DNA from: Gaiellasilicea sp035525905
Lineage (GTDB): Bacteria; Actinomycetota; Thermoleophilia; Gaiellales; Gaiellaceae
Length of the DNA stretch: 5,138 nt
Assembly: GCA_035525905.1 (NCBI GenBank)
Contig: DATLDK010000134.1
Location: 1 to 5,138 of the forward strand
Direction of reading: 5' to 3'
Positions 1 through 5,138 of this stretch are shown here, piece by piece. Under the pieces are notes generated by a model, which saw only the letters and a program-made list of their open reading frames with translations, did no database searches and was not told the DNA's origin. A program made the position numbers and the translations under genes. Every line of letters starts with the position of its first letter. Position 1 is the stretch's first letter.

Positions 1-354
1 CTTCCAGCCGGACGAGACGAGATCCACGAGGAGCGCGAGATCGTCGATGCGTGCGTGCCGCTCGGCGAGCAGGTCGCCCTCGAGCCGTTCGAGCCGGCGG
101 ATCGCCTGGTTCAGCAGGCCGCGGATCTCGGCGAGGTGCCGTGCGACCGGAAGGACCTCGGCGCGCAGGCCCTCGTGTACGGCGGCACCGATCTTCTCCG
201 GCAGCACGCCTTCGAGGGACGCCGCCGCCTCGGCCAGTGACTCGACCTGGGCACGGGCGCGCTCCAGCGCCGCCTCGAGGTCTGCGGGGGCGACGCGGCC
301 CGACGCTGCCGCGGCGATTCGCTCCTTCGCCCGCCCGAGTGCGCTCTCGTCCAT
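1..354 (-). CDS. Hypothetical helical/coiled-coil protein, 5' part (runs off left edge)
   Basis: I do not recognise this family. Reading the - strand from ATG at 354-352 gives 118 codons without a stop up to base 1, so the C-terminus is missing. The protein begins MDESALGRAKERIAAAASGR and is rich in Ala, Leu, Arg and Glu, with no cysteine, no membrane segment and no signal peptide. Residues about 24-48 and 70-108 show leucines and other hydrophobics spaced among charged residues (for example AIRRLERLEGDLLAERHARI at 84-103), as in amphipathic helices or a coiled coil. Third codon positions are mostly G or C (roughly 85-90% by my count), which supports real coding. The gene is divergent from queA with only 26 bases between start codons, and no Shine-Dalgarno sequence precedes the ATG, so it may be leaderless. 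It may be a short cytoplasmic structural or regulatory protein, or the coiled-coil N-terminus of a larger enzyme; the window cannot decide this. Confidence 0.7.
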   Translation of the reverse strand, partial: MDESALGRAKERIAAAASGRVAPADLEAALERARAQVESLAEAAASLEGVLPEKIGAAVHEGLRAEVLPVARHLAEIRGLLNQAIRRLERLEGDLLAERHARIDDLALLVDLVSSGWK

Positions 355-358
355 GGGT

Positions 359-374
359 GCGAGAGTACTCTCGC
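359..374. promoter_or_regulatory. Perfect 16-bp palindrome in divergent gap; candidate bidirectional -10 or operator
   Basis: GCGAGAGTACTCTCGC is its own reverse complement and fills most of the 26-base gap between the divergent start codons. Each strand contains TACTCT, which fits the loose TANNNT form of a sigma-70-type -10 element. On + it lies at 366-371, ending 9 bases before the queA ATG. On - it lies at 367-362, ending 7 bases before the ATG of the divergent gene. These distances would place transcription starts at or within a few bases of both ATGs. No TTGACA-like -35 is visible in either direction. It could equally be an operator for a dimeric regulator, or chance. This is inference from position and symmetry only. 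Confidence 0.4.
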
Positions 375-380
375 CGTCGG

Positions 381-1310
381 ATGGATGCCCGGGAGCTGGA
401 CTACGAGCTGCCGCCGGAGCTGATCGCGCAGCACCCGGCGGAGCGGCGGGATGCGTCGAGGTTGCTCGTGTACGAGCGTGCGACGGGCGACGTCCGTCAC
501 CGCGCGTTCGCCGACCTGCCCTCAGAGCTTTCCGGCGAGCTCGCCGTCGTGAACGACACGCGCGTCGTGCCGGCCAGGATCCGGATCGAGCAGCCGAGGG
601 GAGAAGTGCTCTTGGTCGAGCACGAGGGGGGAGGCGACTGGCTCGCCCTCGCCCGTCCGACGCGACGGCTGAGGCCCGGGACGCGCTACGGCCCCGTCGA
701 GCTCGTTGAGCATCTCGGCGACGGACGCTGGCGTGTGCATCTGGACCGCGAGCCCGACGGAGAGGCGCCGCTGCCCCCCTACATCACGGAGCCGCTCGCA
801 GATCCCTCGCGTTACCAGACGGTCTACGCGGACGAGCCCGGCTCCGCTGCGGCTCCGACGGCCGGTCTTCACTTCACACCGGAGCTGCTGGGCCAGCTCG
901 ACGTGGAGCGGGTGACGCTGCACGTCGGCCTGGACACCTTCCGGCCGTTGACCGCGCCGACGCTCGAGCAGCATCAGCTCCACGGCGAGCGCTACTCGGT
1001 CCGGCCGGAGGCGTGGGAGCGGATCAACTCCGCGGAGCGCGTCCTCGCCGTCGGCACGACGACGGTCCGCGTGCTCGAGACCGTCGCGCGTAACAGTCTG
1101 TTGCGAGGGCGGACGTCGCTGTTCGTCACGCCGGGCTTCGAGTTCCGGCGCATCGACGCGCTGGTGACGAACTTCCACCTGCCCCGCTCCACGCTCCTGG
1201 CGCTCGTGATGGCGTTCGCGGGGATCGAGGAGACGCGCCGACTCTATGAGCTCGCGATTGCGGAGCGTTACCGTTTCTACTCCTTCGGCGACGCCATGCT
1301 GATCCTGTGA
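381..1310 (+). CDS. queA: S-adenosylmethionine:tRNA ribosyltransferase-isomerase QueA
   Basis: This cytoplasmic enzyme of queuosine synthesis transfers and isomerises the ribosyl group of S-adenosylmethionine onto preQ1 at position 34 of tRNA, making epoxyqueuosine; it acts after Tgt. The 309-residue product carries the family motifs in order: LDYELPPELIAQ (6-17), NDTRVVPAR (58-66), LPPYI (131-135), YQTVYA (145-150), AAAPTAGLHF (156-165), VTLHVGLDTFRP (178-189), AVGTTTVRVLE (223-233), DALVTNFHLPRSTL (259-272) and RYRFYSFGDAML (297-308). I chose ATG 381 because the protein from there matches the family's N-terminus; the frame stays open upstream to 51, but that part overlaps the divergent gene and has no family likeness. 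It is short beside the usual 340-360 residues, from trimmed loops and a missing C-terminal tail, with no core motif lost. No Shine-Dalgarno sequence precedes the start, so a leaderless or near-leaderless mRNA is possible. It overlaps tgt by four bases. Confidence 0.97.
   Translation: MDARELDYELPPELIAQHPAERRDASRLLVYERATGDVRHRAFADLPSELSGELAVVNDTRVVPARIRIEQPRGEVLLVEHEGGGDWLALARPTRRLRPGTRYGPVELVEHLGDGRWRVHLDREPDGEAPLPPYITEPLADPSRYQTVYADEPGSAAAPTAGLHFTPELLGQLDVERVTLHVGLDTFRPLTAPTLEQHQLHGERYSVRPEAWERINSAERVLAVGTTTVRVLETVARNSLLRGRTSLFVTPGFEFRRIDALVTNFHLPRSTLLALVMAFAGIEETRRLYELAIAERYRFYSFGDAMLIL
1307..1310 (+). other. GTGA stop/start overlap of queA and tgt
   Basis: The tgt GTG (1307-1309) and the queA TGA (1308-1310) share bases. 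This arrangement is typical of translational coupling, where ribosomes ending queA restart on tgt. The bases just upstream hold no convincing purine-rich ribosome binding site, which makes coupling the simplest explanation for how tgt is translated. Confidence 0.8.
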
Positions 1311-2434
1311 CCTTCGCGGTCACGGCCACTGACGGCGCCGCGCGCGCAGGTGTGCTGCGCACTGCGCACGGCGAGATCAAGACGCCCGCGTTCATGCCCG
1401 TCGGCACGAAGGGGACGGTCAAGGGCCTCGATCCGGAGGAGCTGCGCACGGTCGGCTCTCAGGTCATCCTCGGGAATACGTACCACCTCCATTTCCGGCC
1501 CGGCGACGACGTCATCGCCGAGCTCGGCGGCCTGCACGCTTTCTCGGGTTGGGGCGGGCCAATTCTGACCGACTCGGGCGGCTTCCAGGTCTTCTCGCTC
1601 CGCGACACCCTGCTCGACGTGGACGACGACGGGGTCACGTTCCGCTCGGTGTACGACGGCGCGCCTGCGCGCTTCACGCCCGAGCTCGTGGCTGCGATCC
1701 AGCGGCGCCTGGGCTCCGACATCGCCATGTGCCTCGACATTTGCCCGCCGGCAGGCGTGCGGCGCGCGGAGCTGGCGGAGGCGGTCCGGCGTACGACGCT
1801 CTGGGCTGCGCGGCAGCGTGAAGCCGAGCGTGCTCCGGGACAGCTCCTCTTCGGGATCGCGCAGGGCGCCGCGGACGAGGAGCTCCGGCGCCGCTCGATC
1901 GAGGAGGTCGCCGCGCTGGGCTTCGACGGACACGCGCTGGGTGGGCTCGCGGTGGGGGAGAGCCGCGACCAGATGTTCGAGGCGACGGGCTGGGCGGCCC
2001 CGCTCCTCCCGGCGGAGAGGCCTCGCTACTTCATGGGCATCGGCGACGCGGAGGGGATCCTGCGCGTGATTGGCGCCGGGATCGACATGTTCGACTGCGT
2101 CCTGCCGACGCGAACGGCGCGGACCGGCTCGGCTCTGACCGCGACGGGCCGCGTCAACCTTCGCAACGCCCGCTTCGCCCGTGACCCGCGACCCGTCGAG
2201 GAGGGCTGCTCCTGCCCCGCCTGCTCGCGGTTCTCGCGCGCCTACCTTCGCCACCTGCTCAACCAGGAGGAGCTGCTCGGCCTGCGCCTCCTGAGCCTGC
2301 ATAATCTCCACTTCCTACTCGAACTGACCGCGGGCGCGCGGGCGGCGATCGAACGCGGCGGGCTGGAGGGATACACGGCGGCCGCGCTCGCCCGGCTCGC
2401 CGGCGGCCCTCAGGAGGACCCTTGGGACAGCTGA
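1307..2434 (+). CDS. tgt: tRNA-guanine(34) transglycosylase, bacterial type (Tgt)
   Basis: Tgt swaps guanine-34 for preQ1 in tRNAs with GUN anticodons (Asp, Asn, His, Tyr), the step before QueA. The 375-residue length is normal. Visible motifs: TPAFMPVGTKGTVKGL (26-41), ILGNTYHL (54-61), TDSGGFQVFSL (88-98) with active-site Asp89, LGGLAVGES (211-219), and GIDMFDCVLPTRTARTG (258-274), where Asp263 aligns with the catalytic nucleophile (Asp280 in the Zymomonas enzyme, Asp264 in E. coli). The zinc site is complete: Cys301, Cys303 and Cys306 in CSCPAC, and His332 in LHNLHF. Two variations stand out: LDIC (143-146) where many bacterial enzymes have (F/L)DEC, and QGA (186-188) where QGG or QGS is common. 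The GTG start lies inside the queA stop region (GTGA, 1307-1310) and no strong Shine-Dalgarno is seen, so translation is probably coupled to queA. The 3' end overlaps yajC by 13 bases. Substrate is probably preQ1, inferred from bacterial type and the queA partner. Confidence 0.97.
   Translation: MTFAVTATDGAARAGVLRTAHGEIKTPAFMPVGTKGTVKGLDPEELRTVGSQVILGNTYHLHFRPGDDVIAELGGLHAFSGWGGPILTDSGGFQVFSLRDTLLDVDDDGVTFRSVYDGAPARFTPELVAAIQRRLGSDIAMCLDICPPAGVRRAELAEAVRRTTLWAARQREAERAPGQLLFGIAQGAADEELRRRSIEEVAALGFDGHALGGLAVGESRDQMFEATGWAAPLLPAERPRYFMGIGDAEGILRVIGAGIDMFDCVLPTRTARTGSALTATGRVNLRNARFARDPRPVEEGCSCPACSRFSRAYLRHLLNQEELLGLRLLSLHNLHFLLELTAGARAAIERGGLEGYTAAALARLAGGPQEDPWDS
2412..2417 (+). promoter_or_regulatory. 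Shine-Dalgarno AGGAGG for yajC, inside the 3' end of tgt
   Basis: AGGAGG lies four bases before the TTG at 2422. It is the only strong ribosome binding site seen in the window and it decides the yajC start: the next in-frame ATG (2449) is about 31 bases away and would remove half of the membrane helix. The spacer is slightly shorter than ideal. The site lies within codons of tgt just before its stop. Confidence 0.75.
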
Positions 2435-2733
2435 TCGTTCTCGTCGCCATGTTCGCCCTGCTTTGGCTGTTTCTGATCCGGCCGCAGCGTCGCCGGGCGC
2501 AAGCCCATCGGGAGCTGCTCACGAGGGTCGAGGTGGGCGAAGAGATCCTCACGGTCGGCGGCCTCATCGGACGCGTCCGCTCGGTGCAGGATGAGGAGCT
2601 CGTGCTGGAGATCGCGCCGGGTACCGAGGTCCGAGTCGCGCGACGGTCGGTCGCCAGCGTCCTGTCGCCGGGGCTCGAAGGCAGGCAGGTCGAGGCCCCG
2701 GCTTCCGAGCAGGACGTCGAAGTCCACAGCTAA
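2422..2733 (+). CDS. yajC: Preprotein translocase accessory subunit YajC
   Basis: YajC is a small inner-membrane protein that associates with SecD and SecF in the holotranslocon; its precise role is not settled. The 103-residue product has the family layout: a single N-terminal membrane helix (about 4-19, LIVLVAMFALLWLFLI), directly followed by the hallmark RPQRRR (20-25), a charged helix, then VGEEILTVGGLIGRV (38-52), the counterpart of the conserved G(D/E)xVxTxGGxxGxV segment, and a small beta-rich domain to about residue 81. The tail (82-103) is acidic and polar. The start is TTG, supported by AGGAGG upstream, and it lies inside tgt with a 13-base overlap. It is followed after 15 bases by secDF in the same reading frame, separated by TAA at 2731-2733. 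Length and order next to secDF make the assignment firm. Confidence 0.95.
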   Translation: MGQLIVLVAMFALLWLFLIRPQRRRAQAHRELLTRVEVGEEILTVGGLIGRVRSVQDEELVLEIAPGTEVRVARRSVASVLSPGLEGRQVEAPASEQDVEVHS

Positions 2734-2748
2734 CCTTTCGCTCGCTCG

Positions 2749-5138
2749 ATGAACCGCAGACCGCACCTCACTCTTGTGGCGCTGATCGTCGCCGGGCTCA
2801 TCGGGGTCGGCCTGCTCGCAATTCCGGGCTCGCCGATCGAGCAGGAGCCGACGCTGGGCCTCGACTTGCAGGGCGGCCTCGAGGTGACGCTGCAAGCCGT
2901 GCCGCCGGCGAACCGACCGCTGCAGAAAGCAGACCTGAGCAGGTCCGTGGAGATCCTCCGCGATCGCGTCGACCGGCTCGGGGTCTCGGAGCCCGAGATC
3001 CGCGAGCAGGGCTCCGACCAGATCTCGATCCAGCTTCCGGGCGTCAAGAACCCCGAGGACGTGATCGACATCCTCGGCAAGACCGCCCAGCTCGAGCTCT
3101 ACGACCTCGAGGCGAACCTGGTGCGGCCGTCGATCGGCGTCCAGAACTTCCCCGTCGCGACGCCCACCCTCTATGCGCTCCTCGCCGGCCAGCAAGCGCT
3201 CGTCGACGAGCAGACGACCGAGTCCTGGTACCTGTTCGACGGGAGCAAGAAGAAGGTCGCCGGCCCGGTGACGAAGAAGGACAAGCTCCTCCAGAGCAAG
3301 GTGGTCGCTCGAGCCGGCAAGAAGGGCGAGCTCCCGAAGGGCTGGAAGGTGTTCGGGGTTCCCGCGAAGACGGTGGTGCTCACCTGCGGGATCGGCGAGG
3401 TCGTTTGCCCCGGCGTCAACGTCGAGAACCCGACCACCAACTACTTCTATCTCGTCCGCTTCGGCAAGTTCAAGACCTCGGCCGGCGAGCGGGAGGTGCC
3501 GGAGATGAGGGGCGGCGACCTCAAGCTCTCGGGTACGCGCCAGGACTTCGACACGACGACCAGCCAGCCGATCGTGACGATGCAGTTCACGAAGGACGGG
3601 GGAAAGAAGTTCGGCGACATCACGAACGCCGAGGCCGACCGCGGCAAGGCGCTCTTCAACATCTCCGGCGGGGGCGGCGACCCGCGCAACAGCTTCCAGC
3701 ACTTCGCCATCGTCCTCGACCGTGAGATCAAGTCCTGGCCCTCGATCGACTGGCAGCAGTACCCGAACGGGATCGGCGGCTCCAACGGCGCCCAGATCAC
3801 GGGCATCGGGGACATCAGCGAGGCCAAGAACCTCGCGCTCGTGCTGCAGACCGGGGCGCTCCCCGTCACGTTCACGACGCTCCAGCAGACGGCCATCTCG
3901 GCCACGCTCGGCAAGGACTCGCTCAAGGAGGCCTGGAAGGCCGCGATCGCGGGTCTGGTCGTGGTCGCCCTCTTCCTGCTCGTCTTCTACCGCGTCCTCG
4001 GCGTCGTCGCCGTCATCGGCCTGATCATCTACTCGGCCTTCCTCTACGCCGCGATCCTCCTCTTCAACGTCACGCTGACCCTGCCGGGCTTCGCGGGGAT
4101 GATCCTCACGCTGGGGGTGGCAGCCGACGCGAACATCGTCATCTTCGAGCGCGTGAAGGAGGAGTACCGCGCCGGGAAATCCGTGCGCGCCGCGATCGCC
4201 GCCGGCTATGGCAAGGGCTTCGCGACCATCATCGACGCCAACGTCGTCACAGCCATCACCGCCGTCGTCCTCTTCCTCGTCGCGACGGCCGGCGTCAAGG
4301 GCTTCGCCCTGATGCTCCTGATCGGAACGCTGATGTCGCTGCTGACCGCGGTCGCGGCGACCCGTGCGATCCTCGGCCTGCTCGCCGGCTTCCGCTGGTT
4401 CGACAATCCGAAGCTGATGGGCGCCGAGGGCGAGCCGCCCACCTGGATCCGCCGCGACTTCATCGGGCTCCGGAACCGGTGGTTCGCGATCTCCGGGGCG
4501 GTGCTCCTGATCTCAGCCGCAGCGATCGCGATCAAGGGGTTGAACCTCGGCATCGATTTCAGAGGCGGCACGCAGATCACGCTGACGACGCGCCAGCCGA
4601 CGGCGTTGCAGGACGTCCGCAACCAGGCTCAGAAGACCGGCCATGGGAGCGCTCAGATCCAGGGGACCGGTGACCCGCTGGCCGGGGACAAGTACCGCCA
4701 GTTCCGGATTCGCACCGAAGTCGACCAGGCCGAGCAGACGCGGTTGACGCAGGGGCTCAAGCAGGCCTTCCAGGGAGAGACGAGCGTGAAGAGCGTCTCC
4801 GCCAGCTTCGGCCGGCAGATCGCCAAGGGGGCGATCCTCGCGATCATCGTCTCGCTGCTGCTCGTGATGCTCTACATCGCCGCGCGCTTCCAGCCGAAGT
4901 TCGCCGGCCCCGTGATGCTCGCGCTGATCCACGACGTCTTGATCACGGTCGGCATCTATGCCCTGCTCGGCCGGGAGGTGACGACCGCGACGGTCGCCGC
5001 GGTCCTGACCGTCCTCGGTTACTCGATCTACGACACGATCATCATCTTCGACCGCATCCGGGAGAACATCCCGCTGATGAGGCGGGCGTCGTTCCGGACG
5101 CTCGCGAACGTGTCCCTGTGGGAGACGATCCCGCGCTC
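2749..5138 (+). CDS. secDF: Fused protein-export membrane protein SecDF (3' end beyond window)
   Basis: SecDF is a proton-driven accessory of SecYEG that helps draw preproteins across the membrane. The frame is open for 796 codons plus two bases, with no stop between the SecD and SecF halves. SecD half: helix 1 (about 8-25), GLDLQGGL (37-44), ILRDRVDRLGV (69-79), QISIQLPGV (92-100), a large extracytoplasmic region to about 395, LQTGALPV (366-373), then five helices (about 398-547), including GVAADANIVIFERVKEE (456-472) with Asp460, the equivalent of E. coli SecD Asp519. A linker (548-577) leads to SecF: helix (578-598), GIDFRGGT (601-608), a small outer domain, helices from about 694, LIHDV (726-730), GYSIYDTIIIFDRIREN (757-773) with Asp762, and NVSLWETIPR (787-796), whose Arg796 aligns with the functional arginine of SecF. 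Only the last helices are missing. The ATG gives a basic N-terminus followed by a helix; no Shine-Dalgarno is visible, so coupling to yajC, 15 bases upstream, is likely. Such fusions are known, for example in Bacillus and Thermus. Confidence 0.96.
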   Translation, partial: MNRRPHLTLVALIVAGLIGVGLLAIPGSPIEQEPTLGLDLQGGLEVTLQAVPPANRPLQKADLSRSVEILRDRVDRLGVSEPEIREQGSDQISIQLPGVKNPEDVIDILGKTAQLELYDLEANLVRPSIGVQNFPVATPTLYALLAGQQALVDEQTTESWYLFDGSKKKVAGPVTKKDKLLQSKVVARAGKKGELPKGWKVFGVPAKTVVLTCGIGEVVCPGVNVENPTTNYFYLVRFGKFKTSAGEREVPEMRGGDLKLSGTRQDFDTTTSQPIVTMQFTKDGGKKFGDITNAEADRGKALFNISGGGGDPRNSFQHFAIVLDREIKSWPSIDWQQYPNGIGGSNGAQITGIGDISEAKNLALVLQTGALPVTFTTLQQTAISATLGKDSLKEAWKAAIAGLVVVALFLLVFYRVLGVVAVIGLIIYSAFLYAAILLFNVTLTLPGFAGMILTLGVAADANIVIFERVKEEYRAGKSVRAAIAAGYGKGFATIIDANVVTAITAVVLFLVATAGVKGFALMLLIGTLMSLLTAVAATRAILGLLAGFRWFDNPKLMGAEGEPPTWIRRDFIGLRNRWFAISGAVLLISAAAIAIKGLNLGIDFRGGTQITLTTRQPTALQDVRNQAQKTGHGSAQIQGTGDPLAGDKYRQFRIRTEVDQAEQTRLTQGLKQAFQGETSVKSVSASFGRQIAKGAILAIIVSLLLVMLYIAARFQPKFAGPVMLALIHDVLITVGIYALLGREVTTATVAAVLTVLGYSIYDTIIIFDRIRENIPLMRRASFRTLANVSLWETIPR

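Noticed and set aside
51..380. In-frame upstream extension of queA to a start at base 51
   Set aside because: The extra 110 residues are Arg/Pro/Ala-rich with no family likeness and would overlap the divergent gene. QueA homology begins right at ATG 381.
47..709. 220-codon + strand frame overlapping the left-edge gene and queA
   Set aside because: The product is low-complexity Arg/Ser/Ala sequence typical of a wrong frame in GC-rich DNA, and it overlaps two better-supported genes.
1277..2311. 344-codon open frame on the - strand opposite tgt
   Set aside because: It is codon-aligned with tgt, so the same effect explains its length. It shows no recognisable domain, and tgt on the other strand is complete with catalytic and zinc residues.
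2449..2733. Shorter yajC starting at ATG 2449
   Set aside because: It would cut away half of the membrane helix and has no ribosome binding site, whereas TTG 2422 follows AGGAGG.
2410..3702. 430-codon open frame on the - strand opposite yajC and secD
   Set aside because: It is exactly codon-aligned with yajC and secDF, which share one frame. Stops there would need TTA, CTA or TCA codons in the sense genes, which are rare in this GC-rich DNA. The product is a charged mixture without family motifs, while the + strand carries clear YajC and SecD motifs.
4206..4932. Open frames on the - strand opposite the SecD/SecF junction
   Set aside because: They lie inside the continuous secDF frame, show no motifs and have the composition of shadow frames.
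1..5138. A new defence, mobile or RNA-based system
   Set aside because: I looked for repeats, CRISPR spacing, tRNA-like folds, transposase or nuclease motifs and reverse transcriptase motifs on both strands and saw none. The + strand is a conserved housekeeping cluster.

Overview
The window is high-GC (GC or CG at nearly all third codon positions), gene-dense bacterial DNA. Apart from a 26-base divergent gap and a 15-base gap, every base lies in a gene. It holds the conserved queA-tgt-yajC-secD-secF cluster on the + strand, with secD and secF joined in one reading frame. At the left edge is the 5' part of a divergent - strand gene of unknown function. There are no tRNAs, rRNAs, CRISPR arrays, insertion sequences or phage genes, and no recognisable terminator.

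The lineage is not certain. The SecD part carries a stretch (about residues 158-175 and 318-350: YLFDG...GP, FAIVLDREIKS, NGIGG..GAQI) that resembles, from memory, SecD of Thermoleophilia (deep-branching Actinomycetota such as Solirubrobacterales and Gaiellales). The base composition fits. This is an inference without a database search; another high-GC group, for example Chloroflexota, is possible.

Layout: 1-354 (-) is an alanine/leucine/arginine/glutamate-rich, probably coiled-coil protein that runs off the left edge. The gap 355-380 contains a perfect 16-bp palindrome that could be a symmetric, bidirectional -10 region serving both neighbours. Then, all on +: queA 381-1310, tgt 1307-2434 (4-base overlap), yajC 2422-2733 (13-base overlap, TTG start) and secDF 2749-5138 (15-base gap, runs off the right edge).

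The four + strand genes look like one transcription unit with two jobs. Tgt exchanges guanine-34 of GUN-anticodon tRNAs for preQ1, and QueA then adds the ribosyl-derived epoxycyclopentanediol from S-adenosylmethionine, giving epoxyqueuosine. YajC and SecDF are membrane accessory subunits of the Sec translocon; SecDF uses the proton motive force to help pull exported proteins across the membrane. The association of these two functions is an old, widespread gene order and not a new system.

The window is largely ordinary. The points most worth a second look are the palindromic divergent promoter candidate, the unidentified divergent coiled-coil gene, the extra lysine-rich and cysteine-containing segment in the SecD head region, and the unusually short QueA.
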